Assembly: GCA_002224055.1 (NCBI GenBank)
Contig: AZLU01000317.1
Coordinates: 1-36,980, forward strand
Direction of reading: 5' to 3'
Origin: Pezizomycotina sp. ARF18
Taxonomy: Eukaryota; Ascomycota
DNA: 36,980 nucleotides
In this document: one piece after another, positions 12,494 to 23,522 of the stretch
Layout: every line of letters starts with the position of its first letter
Numbering within the stretch: position 1 is the first letter of the stretch
Notes under the pieces: model-generated
The model's database searches: none
Told to the model about the DNA's origin: nothing
The model's input: only the letters and a program-made list of their open reading frames with translations
Position numbers and translations under genes: made by a program

Positions 12494-15401
12494 TTAAAAG
12501 AAAAGGCTTCGGTTAAGAAATATGTTGAAAGAGAAACCCCCCGGGGGGCTACTACCCCCCTCCTGCACGAGGTCCATTGCATCTTTAACCGCAACCCTCG
12601 CCGTCTTCTTCAAAAAGCTCCTCTCGTCCGCCTCCCTGTACTTCTCCCAATTCTCCAACCCATCTTTTAACCCCGTAATGCTCAGTGTCTCGTACCCGTT
12701 CTTAATAACCTCGCTCACCTGCTGCGGCGACAAATGCCTACTACCCCACCACCACTTCTTCCCCTAGTATTCTCCTCTATAAGCTTATAATAGTGCTCCG
12801 ACACGCTCACGAGCGTATTAATCGAGTTCGTCGTCGAGCGGTCCGAGAGCCCGTACGAGTCGCGGAATTTCACGAGCGTATCACCCGTTTCTACTAGCTT
12901 GTAGAATAAATCGTCGTATTCCGTCGCCGACGGGAGGAAGGCATCGCCGGATGATAGAGAGAGGGCGATGGTGTTGACGAGGTATCCAGTAGGGAATCTA
13001 GACCCGAGAGCGTGCGCAGGTCGTCGGCGTATGATGCGAAGAAGCGGATTAGCGAGACGAGCGACTTCCAGAGCTCGGCCCAGTGGTAGCTTAGCCGGAT
13101 GCGCGATTTCGACAGGAAGGTTATTATGCGGAGGAGGATGCCGATCAGAAGCCTTTCAAACACAGTAGCGTTGTTAGCTGTCAGTTATACAAACAGAAGG
13201 TAAGCGAAGTAGTCGATACTTACGAGTATAGATCAACATCGAGCTTCTTCTTCAGGTTGTGGTTGATCCCGTCGACGACGACGTCCAACGTCGCAGCCAT
13301 AAGCGTCCTACCACCCTTTACGACAGGCAAAAACGGCTGCCGCTGCCGACATATGCGCACGCCCGTCTTCAGGTCGTCGCCCGTAAGCCGCTTGCAGATG
13401 CCCGTATCCTCGACCAGGATGCGTATCATGAGCAGGTTTAGCCGCGCGTACAGCGCCGACCTCGACGACCGGTGGGCGTGGTGGAGTAAGTACGAAGTTA
13501 GGGAGAGGAAAGCGGCTATTGGTGGTTCTACCTTCGCTGCCGTTGCCGTTGACGTCGAAGAGCTTTCGGTGGGCTGCAGTGACACGAACGTGAAAGAGAA
13601 GAACTTGTTCGAGCTAACGAAGTCGTATGCCGCCAGTAATATTGCGGCACGTGGACCTGGACTTTTGTTTTTTTTGCGGCAAGGATGTGGTGTCAGTACA
13701 TATCGTGCATATCAAAAAAAAAAAAAATATTTTTTTTCTTCTTTAGAGTTTGTTGGTTTGTTTGTACAACGCACAGCTTCGATAAAGTAATCTTGGCCTC
13801 TTCTCCGTTAGCCCCTCCGGCAGCGTCGAGACCCTTCATCGATTTAGCTACGGAGCTGCCTTGAATCTCGTAAGGTTGGCAGCGTATTCCGTCCCGCGGC
13901 CAGGATACCACTTAGGCCGACAAAGTTTCAACATGCTCCCGAAGGTCCAGCCCTCGGGTACGTCGTCCTGTATCAGGATGTAGTCCTCCCGGCATGCCGC
14001 GGACGCAATGCCGATTGTGTTCACTATCTGGTTGATGGCTTGTTCGTTTACGAAATCCGCTAATCTCAGCTGGTACGGGTTTGTAGCTCGAATTTGTTGT
14101 CTGTGCGAGAAGAATAATAGAATATCAGTGTCTAAGCTTCTTCAACTCCTAGAAGATATTAGCTGAGCTCATACGTACAGTTCGCCAGAACACCGAGCAG
14201 GACGAAAGCTTCATATGACCGTGGTGAGGTAGTCGGATCGCCTATAAACTATAGTCCAATGTTCGAAAGTTCAGTTTTGACGGTTCCCTCAGATATCGTA
14301 GCGAGCGCGTGCATGATAGAAGGTGTAGAGCAAGCCATTACCTTCATCAATGCGGGGAAGAGATCCGGTGCGTAAAGTACGATAGCAATCCAGTTTGAAA
14401 CGCACACATGCCGTAACGAGAGCTAGGTGGACGGCCTTAAACCTCGTATCAACTGTAAAAGGCAAGAATGCCATTAGCAAAAGAGGAAATGAAAACGGCA
14501 AGATGAATATATCAAAGTAGAGTCCCACCATTGCTACCTCGCCGTATGTTCGAGTCGAGCACGCCGACAAAGTCTCCGAACACATCGTCGATGCGGTCCA
14601 AACCAGCTAGGATAGCAATGACATCAGAAGAAAAGTTCGTGTACCGTTTCGACAGCACCTCGCTCAAAAAGACGGTTAATGTCTGGAAAAAGCCGTATGC
14701 GTATAGCTGTACGTTAGCCTAAAGGAAAACTATTGCCGCACAAGCAGAACATAAGGCTAAATAGGGCAAACAAGAAGCAATTGTTTCACCCGCGGGAAAA
14801 CATAAAATCGTGAGAGAACGTACGTCAAATGCGGCCTCGTCCGATGGAGAATCTCCCTTCTTGATGCACCTGACCGCACGGCTAAATAATTGTCTGGTTG
14901 CGGCTACCCATTACGAAAAAAGGCAAGAGTCGACGCAAAAATGGAGGAGGTGAGAATCAGCCTTCAATGAAGTTTATTCAGTGTTTGATAACCCTCTTGT
15001 TGTGAGTTCGAGAAAAAAAAAAAAAAAAAAAAGGGGCAGTCGGGAGCTAGCAAAGAAAATGAACGAAATGGCGCGCAGCGAGTGAGGTAGATGTCGAGCT
15101 TGTTGAGGGATATCCAATACCTGAAAGGTGTAGCAGGTCGTCACCGGAAAGACTTTCCATCACTGTCCTCATACCCGGCGGGTGGCATTTTAGCAAGAAA
15201 AACTCCGTCCAAAACCCTCAGTTTCTCCGCATCGAAAGTGTTGTCCTAGAGTGTAAAAATATATAGCATGATTTAGAAAAGACCTCTCCTTTAAGTAACA
15301 GTACATGGATTCGCACCTTAAAGAGCTTTTCGTAGAGAGAAACTATCTGGGCAGGAAGCTAGGCCGGGCTTGCTGAACGAGGGCGACGCTGAAGTATCCA
15401 T
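12494..15401 (-). CDS. Armadillo-like helical protein, ARMH3 / DUF1741 family
   Basis: The protein is assembled from several minus-strand exons. The chosen start (15401) gives MDTSASPSFSKPG followed by LPAQIVSLYEKLFK, then NTFDAEKLRVLDGVFLAKMP, TRQLFSRAVRCIKKGDSPSD (about 14925-14832), FSSDVIAILAGLDRIDDVFG, NWIAIVLYAPDLFPALMK, ALYARLNLLMIRILVEDTGI (13480-13400) and, in the C-terminal DUF1741 region, RIRLSYHWAELWKSLVSLIR (about 13110-13050) and GLKDGLENWEKYREADERSF. The pattern and length match fungal DUF1741 proteins and animal ARMH3 (C10orf76). The human protein is reported to bind PI4KB and act at the Golgi; a similar membrane-trafficking role here is inferred. The start is uncertain, since the frame is open upstream to 15638. 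Frame breaks occur near 15360, 14385, 13920 and 12940, and also in the exon around 13700. An A20-G4 tract lies in an intron at 15013-15036. Confidence 0.82.
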
Positions 15402-16357
15402 AGCTTTGGTCGGTTGCTGTTGCTGGGAGGTTATATTTCGGCCTACTGGACATGTACGCAGTGGTGAGATTTTCGCGATAGAACTGAGAGTCGGCGGAGG
15501 AGGGGAGTGAATCCAGGCACACGCGAGGCGGAAGGAAGTTCGGCGGTTTCTCGACGGTGGAATTTTGAAAATTGTTGCCCCTCGAATTTTAAGTGTGCAG
15601 GTAGTTGCCGCCGGGGGTTTATGGGTGGGGATTGGCATCCCATGGGAGTGGGGGAACTTTGACTTGGTTTTTGTTACTGAAGTGTCGCTAGCAAGGGTTC
15701 AATGTCTGTCTGGGAGCTGCTATCGAATGGTGTCAAACCATTAAAACCCACACACATGTATGTATACAGTTGACTATCATCCACAAGTCCTGAATATATA
15801 TGCTGGTGAAGTATACTCAAATACATGCCAGTGCTTTTATGAAGTATAATGGTAGAGGTGCATGGCCTAGGAGTGTTATATAAGATATATATATATATAA
15901 TCAGATCTCAACCAAGATCACGACGATAGACTATTTTATGTTTATAATTACCTATACACCAGGATTCTACGCTGGAATCAAATTGCCTGAGAAGTTTGTT
16001 TGCAAATAAGGTTGAGATTTCCGTCAGGAAAGAGAACATATATGCTTTCCGCTCATCCAATATTAGACTCTATTGCCTTTGGAGATGCTCCTGTAAACAA
16101 AGAACCGTGGCATACACTCTAACAACCAACCCTTTACAATGACGTCTAACTTAGAACCAAAAATTCGCACGCCAATGATAATGGCCATCAACCGCTATAA
16201 TTGAAGCAGCAACAGGTAACATTGTATTAAGAGACTGAAGCGATATGCATAACGAAGAAACCCAATAAATTATCATTAATGAGGTGATAGATCTGTCAAG
16301 CACGCAATTAAGAATGAATAAAGAAAGACAAATGGAAAGGGTCGTGCGTCGTAGAAA
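15402..16357. other. Intergenic region between the peroxin 3' end and the ARMH3-family gene
   Basis: The part next to 15402 is the 5' region of the ARMH3-family gene and is unusually G/C-rich to about 15650; it could contain further N-terminal codons. From 15700 to 16350 the sequence is AT-rich with a TA repeat at about 15885-15899. It contains no recognisable coding sequence. Both neighbours are on the minus strand. Confidence 0.45.
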
Positions 16358-17652
16358 CTAGCGACTTCCGCTTGGGAAATTCTTCCTATATCGTTGAAGA
16401 TGGAATTAGCAACGTCTTTTTCGTGGAAAAAGCAAACGGATAGAATGGGCGCATACACGTTCAGCAGAACACCCTTAACGCTACGAATTTCAGCCTTAAC
16501 TTTGCCAATCTCGTCTTCTTCGCCTTTGGCGCCGACTGTCTTTAAGTGACATAAGGTGGTAGATAACTTTGGTTCGTATACGATGACTTGTATACGATAG
16601 AGGCAAGGTACTCGGTCAAGTCCTTAACGTTAGTGCCCAGCTCGCCGCCTTCGCAGCTACAACGTCATCTGCTTCGTCCTTCATGCTCTTGAGCAACCGC
16701 TGGATCTTGTCCGCTTCTCGTCGGGAGGTAGAGCAGAATCGCTATCGGCAGCGCTGATGACTGAATTCGCAGGCTCAGTTTGTGTCTGTGCGTCCACGTG
16801 AAACACTTCCGTGGCATCGCCGATTGACGACCTATCATCATCGCTGTCCCTATCGCTCCGACCCTTCCGTATTCGGATCCGACTCGTCGTCGCGATAATC
16901 GCGGCGGTAGTGATGCAGAACGGGAGGTTAGGATGGGTTTCGGAGGGGAGCGGTCGGTTTGCCAAGTTCGAAAGCTTGCCGTTGAACTCGTCGAGCTTGG
17001 AGAGGGCATGTGCGAAAAGTCGAGCCGAGAATCCGTGAGAGAATCGAGCATGGGTTCGAAGTAGTACCTGTTGCCGCCCAGACGGTCGCAGATACTCCCG
17101 CGAATAGGTACGCGGACGCTTTCAGGACATCGGTATTGAAGATTGGGAGGGGGTGGCGGGGGTGGCAAGTATTCTGGAAATGTCACGATAGGAGGCCGGT
17201 CGTGAACTCGAGGAGGCATGTCCTGTAGTAATAAGCGAGTCGTCAGCATCAAGTTTCATAGAGAGCCCCATCCGAAAAGAAGAAAGTGTTAATATACTTT
17301 GACGGCCATTGCTACCCGTTCTGCCCGTTCCATTTCCTCCGTCTTTGGAGGAATTGGGGTGGCGCTTGCTGCGGCTGTCTCTCAGCTGTGCTTGCACCAT
17401 AGCTTGTATTTCAGGACCGGCCAGTCCCTTGCTCTCTAGAAATACGCTCTTCTGTGCTATCGATGCATTCTTAACTTCTGGATCCTCCAAAAATTTCTTC
17501 GCGCGATCTACTAAGTCTAATGTCGTCTGAGATCCTATTGTTGCTGTGGTGGTTGGCCCTTGTCTTGCGCCGAACGCGTCCCAGCTTCAGCAGCACTCTC
17601 ATCATCGATAGGTTGCCGGTCCACCTGCTTTCCTTTTGAATCGTTCTGCCAT
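16358..17652 (-). CDS. pex14: Peroxisomal docking protein, Pex14 / Pex14-17 (Pex33) type
   Basis: Pex14 family proteins form the peroxisomal docking and translocation complex for cargo-loaded Pex5. The start MAERFKRKAGGP (17652) leads into the Pex14 N-terminal domain: TTLDLVDRAKKFLEDPEV, KNASIAQKSVFLESKGLAGP, EIQAMVQAQL. This matches the usual pattern of a Val/Ile-rich helix followed by FLESKGL. An intron follows (about 17301-17221), then a Pro-rich linker (FPEYLPPPPPPP), a hydrophobic segment KASAYLFAGVSATVWAAT likely to be membrane-associated, and KLDEFNGKLSNLANRPLP. The protein continues with an acidic region, LLKSMKDEADDV, EDEIGKVKAEIRSVKGVLLN and, after a 73-nt intron (16458-16386), KNFPSGSR and a stop. 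This C-terminal block is typical of filamentous-fungal Pex14 and Pex14/17 proteins. At least six frame breaks interrupt it (for example near 17600, 17540, 17090, 17060, 16650 and 16560). I cannot separate PEX14 from its Pex14/17 paralogue without a search. Confidence 0.85.
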
Positions 17653-18433
17653 CTTCTCTTAAAGTCGCCTTGTTATTAAAAAAAATAAAAGGGCAATGCA
17701 CTGTTACTATCAGTTACTGAATGTGAGGTGGTAATGATTTTATTTTGGTTAATTATAGAGGGGATGATATTTATTGATTGTTTTTGTCGTATTTCATTTC
17801 ACGTAATTGAAGGGTCGGCCAAAGTGAGGAAGAGCTGAGCCGAGGATAATAATAATAATAATAGTAAGTAATGGGCGCAAACAAAACAACAACAACAAGC
17901 AGCAGCAGCAGCATGCAAATATAAATATTATTATTATTACGGAACTAGTACAGAGCCTCATTGCAGCCACACAAAAAAAAAAAAAAAAAAAAAAAAGAAA
18001 AGAAATAAGAAGAGGCCCAATGGAAGAAAATTGTATGGTAAAATTTAATAAAGCCGACTGCTGATTTTTTTTTTTCTTCCTTTTCTTTTCCCACTCGTAT
18101 GTCACCGTTCTACTCTTCTACCTAAATTCCTTCATTGCTTAATACCCTAGGTACTACCGAAACTCGACTACTTCGCAGTTACACACATAATAAGAGTTAC
18201 CAAGTTATTTAACCATAAGCGCTCCTTTGAGCAGCAGCTAACCATTCTGTTCCGGATAATACCTAATACAGAAGATTGAATTCTCGTGACAAGACAAGCA
18301 TCGGAGAATTCAAAAAAATCCCATACTTTTTCTCTATCGGATTCATTTTCTGAAAAAGAAAAGAAGGCTTCGATTAATCAAAAAATTGGTTTGATTTGGA
18401 GATTGCTATTATTGAATAATAATCATTACACTT

Positions 18434-18464
<31 letters not shown>

Positions 18465-18591
18465 TAATTTCAATTTCAGGTCTTGATTTCAAGGGAGAAA
18501 AAAAAAGGATAACCTTGTTTCTGCATTTCTTCATTTCTTTTTTCCTCTCTTAATATCTCTCGGCTCTCGAACGCTCTAAAGCAAGTAACGA
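17653..18591. other. Divergent promoter region, peroxin gene / ies2 locus
   Basis: This is the shared upstream region of the minus-strand peroxin gene and the plus-strand ies2 locus. It contains AAT (17848-17862) and CAA/CAG (17886-17913) microsatellites, A24 at 17973-17996 and T28 at 18431-18458. A GGTACTACCGAAACTC segment near 18150 sits in a more balanced stretch, but I recognise no regulatory site. No coding sequence is supported. Confidence 0.45.
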
Positions 18592-19196
18592 TGATGACTT
18601 CGTGTCTCGTCCCGGCTCATCCCACCAACTTCGATGAGCAGGCATTACCGGCAATAATACGACTGCACATCACTCCCGCCTTATTGTCGTCAACTCCCGG
18701 GAATGGTGTATCGTATATTTCCCTGCGACTCTTACTGCAAGTATGTACCGCATCCATTATTATTAGAAAGGGCGCCTATATGAATCGAGCGAAATATCAA
18801 ACCTCTTTTCTTTTTTCTGTTGTTATTATTCCTTCATTTTTAAATTTTTTTTTTTCTTGATGTTTGTTTTCTTTCCTTTTTTTTGAAACGATTTTATTTT
18901 CTTATTTAAATTATATTCCCTTTTAGTTTTCTTTGTCACACCTTCCAAGGTTCCATTTGATTGAGGCTTTTAAAGGTTAACAATTTTTTTTCCCATTTTT
19001 CTCCTTTTTGCGGGAATTGTCCAGATCCTATCTGTCAAATTGGTGCTGGTGAAGAACGCGCTGGAAAGGGGTATCCAAAGGCCGAGCCGAGAACGCATTC
19101 CCATCCTTCTCACTTCAACCAAGAGTAGCTCTACAAATGTGCTACCAGCTTCGTGCACCAGGACCAGACCAGAAACCTCATCCACGGCATTGAGAG
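18592..19196 (+). other. Two upstream exons of unknown identity, possibly the 5' end of ies2
   Basis: Exon A (18592-18741) begins MMTSCLVPAHPTNFDEQ and ends at a GTATGT donor. Exon B (about 19024-19196) follows TTGTCCAG and ends at GTACTT. Spliced together, and then to the acceptor at 19387, they are open in one phase into the N-terminal frame that contains SITVAPQRSDASDDGDMSVD. This would add about 110 residues before the ies2 core. I do not recognise the peptide (ILSVKLVLVKNALERG, then Ser/Thr-rich). It may be a real N-terminal extension, spliced leader exons or a separate gene. Exon B is also open on the minus strand. Confidence 0.3.
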
Positions 19197-19421
19197 GTAC
19201 TTGTCCCCTTGTTTCAAGTTTTTAAATAGCTTGTTTTAGAGCGATTGAGTCGTAATTAAGACTTGTATAGGATCTTTCTTTTTTTCGAGGGGTGGGATAT
19301 TCGCATAGGAAGAAGAAAGTGCTTTACTAACTATTTCAATTACCTTACATCTACGTGTGTATCTTTTACCTTTTCACTCCCATTTAGATCCCCAAGCAAA
19401 GGCGATTGCAATAAACCAACA

Positions 19422-21618
19422 ATGTCGGACGGACGACGCGCTTCTCGCCGGCTTTCAGCCTTGGCACTCAACAAGGCACTCGCCGGTCGTCCAGTTGGAA
19501 AATGCTCCAATGTCGGAATCAATCACGGTAGCTCCGCAGCGATCCGATGCATCCGATGACGGTGACATGTCTGTTGACGACGCCGGTCAGAGCGATTTTG
19601 AAACAAGTACCGCACCGAGGCGCCTCTCTAGACGACTTACACTTATAGATCAGCGCTGAGAAGCTCAGGGAAGCTTTGATAAATGCGAATATCCCAATCG
19701 ACAATGACGAGCCAAGGGCGGAAGCTGCTCCTCCAGCAGAAAAAGATAACCGTCCGCAGACTTCTGCGCCGTCAGCGAAAACCTGCGCCTACATCTGCTC
19801 CATCTTCGAGCAACATCAACTCGCGCGCTCCGGCTCACATCTCGAAAGGGAGGGCCGCTGCGTCTAGTGGTGGGGGTGGTGGCAACAGGCAATCCGGCAG
19901 ACGGCGGCAGGTCCTCTCGAGCGATAGCGACGAGGATGAGTCAACATGGATATAGCAGATGATGACGACATCGAGCCCGTCCGATGAGACGACGACGACG
20001 AAGGAGACGAAGAGGATGAAGAGGAAGAGGGAAGAGGAAGAAGAGGAAGAGCGACCAAGATGTTGAAGCGACGAAGATGAGGATGCGCCTGGAGAGCCGA
20101 CGATGAGATGGATAGACGTGCCTGCCTCACAACCGTACATAGGATCAGACGAGGATGCTGAAGGAGAAGACGACGTAGATCTGGTGCCTACAATACAAAA
20201 CCAATTAAGGCATGACAGCTTGGCGGTACCGAATATGACAAAAAGGGGGCTGAAAGGTGGATCGTCTATCTCTTGTATCGAAGCAAGATAAAAGGTAGTT
20301 GCAGAATAGTTTTTAGGGAAAGGTCTGATGTGGATGAGATAGTACATTTTTAATTTTTACAGAAGATGAGGAAGACGATGAGGAAGACATGAGGAAGACG
20401 ACAGCTTGGCGGTACCGAATATGACAACAAAGGGCGGCTCGAAAAGGTGGATCGTCTATCTCTCAGTATCGAAGCAAGATAAAGGTAAGTCTCAGAATAG
20501 TTTTAGCGAAGGTCTGATGTGGATGAGATAGTAACATTTATTTTTACAGAAGATAGGAAGACGATGAGGAAGACGATGAGGAAGACGATGAGGAGCAGGA
20601 ATGACGAAGATGGACATGATGAGGATGAGGAGGACGAAAGAGAAGAGGAAGAGGAGGAAGAGGACAAAGATGATGAGAATGAGGAGGACGACGAAGATGA
20701 CGAAGAAGACGAGGAGACTTATGTAGGAACTCCTGGCGGTTTGACACCAGGAAACTTTGGTTCGAGGGATCAGACGCCGGATTACCAGTCGTATACAAAA
20801 AGACAGAAGAGTAGACTTGATGAAGTCATAGCGCGGATTCTTATGGAGCTACCTGATGACTTTGGTAAGAGCTATGGTCGACAAATTTACTTGAAAATGA
20901 ACAAAAATCTAACATTCGGCAATAAAACTAGGCTCGAGCAAAGCAAAGGCGCCATCGCTATCTGCCGCAGAGGCTGCCTTAAAGCGTGAAGAGATGCTGA
21001 GGCGTCGAAAAAACCAGACTGAGCAGCGACTACAGGAGGAAAAGGTAAGCTCACACAGCACATGTATACACACCTCAAATAAATGGAGTAAAACGGCATG
21101 CTTACTTGAGCTTTGCCGATATAGATGGAGACTATCAACAAGCTTCTGAAGAAACAAGCCTCGAAAACCCACCGTCGGTCAGGAAGACTTGCGGCAGGCG
21201 AGTCCACACCTATGGACACAGACGGAGCGAACGGTGATGCTGCAGATGCCGCCGCGCCACCGCCGGAACCTCCAGATGTTCGCTGGGTCAGTAATAAAGA
21301 TGGGGACGCTTGGGTGTTCCCGACAGCTGGCTTGCTGGACCCGTCGGGGTAATCTTTGAAAAGCAGGTGGAATACGATCCCAAGCTGCGGAAGCGTGGGC
21401 TGATCGAGGAGATTCCCCGAGCCTATGGAGCTATCTACCGCATAACTGATGCAACATACATTATGGTCGTTTCATTTTTATCTTATAATTTTCTGCGGTT
21501 GGGATATTGCTGTACCTTGATAATTCATATTTTTTTTTTTTTCATTGGCTTCAGAACAAAGGCGTTCTATATTTTTTTGGCAGTTATCAATGGCAAAAAC
21601 ATACGTTTGCTTGTGTAA
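19422..21618 (+). CDS. ies2: INO80 chromatin-remodelling complex subunit Ies2 (PAPA-1 domain)
   Basis: Ies2 is a nuclear subunit that stimulates the INO80 ATPase. The likely start MSDGRRASRRLSALALNKAL (19422) is followed by a disordered basic/Ser-rich N-terminus (KLREALINANIPIDNDEPRA, then GGGGGNRQSGRRRQVL) and long Asp/Glu tracts (about 19925-20190 and 20560-20725). The diagnostic C-terminus is AAEAALKREEMLRRRKNQTE, an 80-nt intron (21045-21124), ETINKLLKKQASK, a short linker, then VRWVSNKDGDA and, after a frame change, GVPDSWLAGPVG, the PAPA-1/Ies2 signature. Another intron is clear at 20865-20931 with branch site TCTAAC. Frame breaks lie near 19490, 19655, 19790, 19950, 20060, 20095 and 21305. 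The stop is unclear: the last frame stays open to 21618, but sequence after about 21470 looks intronic or 3' UTR. The upstream exons may belong to this gene. Confidence 0.85.
20214..20585 (+). repeat. 186-bp direct tandem duplication inside ies2
   Basis: The segment starting GACAGCTTGGCGGTACCGA at 20214 recurs from 20400. Each copy contains the end of an exon (reading SLAVPNMT), a complete intron of about 65-70 nt and the first GAGGAAGACGATG repeats of the next exon. The copies are nearly identical and differ mainly by one- or two-base indels. The donor is GTAAGT in copy 2 but GTAGTT in copy 1. Confidence 0.9.
20548..20725 (+). repeat. Acidic coding minisatellite (GATGAGGAAGAC-type)
   Basis: A purine-rich run built from 12-nt units of the type GAAGACGATGAG, grading into irregular GAG/GAC/GAT codons. 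In frame it encodes an Asp/Glu stretch just before the conserved part of Ies2. The opposite strand gives long artificial serine-rich open frames. Confidence 0.85.
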
Positions 21619-21835
21619 ATTACTTTACTAGACGTATACTTTCGTACGAGTATGAGATTGAGGTGGTATAATTTATTGATGCACAATTGCCTCGCTTTCT
21701 ATACTATCTACAAGACTCCAATTCACCATATAACGCCCTGCTTCAAAGACGGGAAACCCAGATGAAATTCTATAAACAAGTGACAAGAATCCTACCCCTC
21801 TTAAACGTTTTCTTAGCTGCCTGCAGCCGAAAGAT

Positions 21836-22534
21836 TTACCCTGTCTGGTTTTGCGGAAGCGCATCGCAAGCCTTCCGCAGATCTTCCAAGCTCTTCACGA
21901 CTTCCGCCGCCAGCTCCTCGTTCTCAAACTTGCCGTACCGCAGATCGCTCAGGTCGCCGACTATCGTGTTTAATTCCTCGTACATTAGATCGCACTCCTC
22001 GTTAGCTTGTTGAACTCTTCCTGGAGGACGTTTGTTGCGTACTCGAGCTGCTCATTGGCTTTCTCGATCGATACTTTGTTCGACGATTTGCTGCCGGCGG
22101 CGTATACCTAGGTTATAAAACCGTTTAGCGGTTATTCCAAACACACACACACACACACATATATATATATTAGAAAAAAATAAATGAGAGTCAGAGTGTT
22201 TACATCAAACTGCCCTTCCATCCTTCCATCCCATCATCACCCCGATCATGAAATTTCTTCCTCTCCTTTGCCGCGGCTTCGGCCCTATCCTCGCGAACTT
22301 CCGGCCGAGCTGCACCTCGAGCTGTATGTTCGGCGCACCTATCGATCTGCCGCTCCCGCTGTATCTGCAGGTCGCGGTACAGCTCTTTTATTGCGGGATT
22401 CGACGCTGCGCTTTCGGAAATAATGCTGTGAAATTGCGCAGGGATATTATGTCCTGCATGCTGCCGCGGGATAGTAGGAAGGAGCTTAGGATTTTGGCTT
22501 CGCGCTCTTCGAGGGTGAGGGTGTTGTCTGCCAT
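21836..22534 (-). CDS. Inner kinetochore subunit Nkp2 / Cnl2
   Basis: This is a small constitutive-centromere-network protein (S. cerevisiae Nkp2, S. pombe Cnl2), which in yeast partners Nkp1 next to the COMA complex. The start MADNTLTLEEREAKIL (22534) is followed, after frame changes, by SSFLLSRGSMQDIISLR, NPAIKELYRDLQIQRERQID and an Arg/Lys/Glu-rich helix. The intron (about 22188-22112) contains a CA/TA microsatellite. Exon 2 reads VYAAGSKSSNKVSIEKANEQ, LEYATNVLQEEFNK and then, uninterrupted, CDLMYEELNTIVGDLSDLRY, GKFENEELAAEVVKSLEDLR and a TAA at 21836-21838. The motif VGDLSDLRYGKF is the family hallmark. Length is about 175 residues, normal for the family. Frame breaks lie near 22490, 22430, 22320 and 22010. 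It is convergent with ies2 and divergent from the DUF2236 gene. Confidence 0.82.
22141..22170. repeat. CA/TA dinucleotide microsatellite
   Basis: A run of about ten AC units followed by about five AT units, inside the inferred intron of the Nkp2/Cnl2 gene. Confidence 0.85.
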
Positions 22535-23522
22535 TTTTTTTTTTTTTTTTTTTTTTTTTCGTTCCTTCCTGGTGGTGTTGTATTTCTTGTATATACAACA
22601 CTGTTTTGGTGCGTGTGGTGGTTGTGGAGCTTCGAATGCGCGACATTCCCTTCAATCGCGAAAACTCAATTGGCAAATTTCTAATTAACGCGGCTCCTTT
22701 CGTGCGTGCTGTGGTCTATATCAATTCCCATTGATAATTTACCCTTTTTTTTTTTTTTTTTTTTTTTTTTCTTCTTCTGCCTTAAATTTCCATGTCAGGT
22801 GCACCTCCCCAAAATGCAAGGTTCCCCAGCCTTTCCTATTCGGTCGGATATTAACCGAATACAAAAATCGATAAGGGTTGATGCAACATATGTATGTACT
22901 TGAAAGTAATAGGAAAAAGAAAGGGACCAAGGATGTCTGTATTAGCGGTAACTGGTCCACTTCGGTCCACTTCCTGCTTAATTGCTTCGAAGCTTCTGAT
23001 CGGACTTGTTTATTACTGACTCTTCTTATAAACACGTTTTTCTTGTAGACTTCTCCTCAGGTTCTTAGGGATTTGAATGATTTACTAAAGAGCTATCAAA
23101 CAATTACCAGAATCTTGTAGCTGCTCAGTATATCTAAAGATCGAGCTTGTTTAATTTAAGTCTTGCTTCCGTGCTCGCCTCTAGCGTTACTATTTCTTAG
23201 TGGATATAAGACGATCTCGCGTTTTCTTATACTTACTTACTTTCTTTTCTTTCCTTTTTTCAAAAAAAAAAAAAAAAAAAAAAAAAAAATTCAAGAGAAA
23301 CCATGAAATACCTCTTTCGTACCTGATGAGGGGTTCTCCCGACGTGAGAAACGTGTACGGTTAGTCTAAAACTCTTTCCAAATCGATACAATTATTTTTT
23401 TCATTTTATATTCTTTGTATTCAGACACGAGATCTTTTTTAATGATCACAACGATTTCTTTTTCTCTTTGCTTTTGGAAGTTGTTTAACTAATCTATCTG
23501 TATCGCCACTATCTTGGTATAA
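22535..23522. other. Divergent promoter region, Nkp2/Cnl2 gene and DUF2236 gene
   Basis: This holds the 5' regions of two divergently transcribed genes. T25 (22535-22559) lies directly at the Nkp2/Cnl2 start codon, T27 at 22744-22770 and A27 at 23263-23289. The segment 22895-22990 contains a short near-repeat GGTCCACTTCGGTCCACTTC (22955-22974). No coding sequence is recognisable. Confidence 0.5.

Noticed and set aside
16665-17252. 195-codon minus-strand frame taken as one continuous exon
   Set aside because: Only its first part matches the peroxin; the conserved KLDEFNGKLS and DSDDDRSSIGDATEV segments lie in another frame, so much of this frame is an out-of-frame reading.
20548-20640. Regular short repeats resembling an array
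   Set aside because: Units are contiguous 12-nt acidic codon repeats with no unique spacers, so this is not CRISPR-like.
19835-20798. Ser-rich minus-strand open frames
   Set aside because: Antisense of the Asp/Glu codons of Ies2; no independent start context or splice support.
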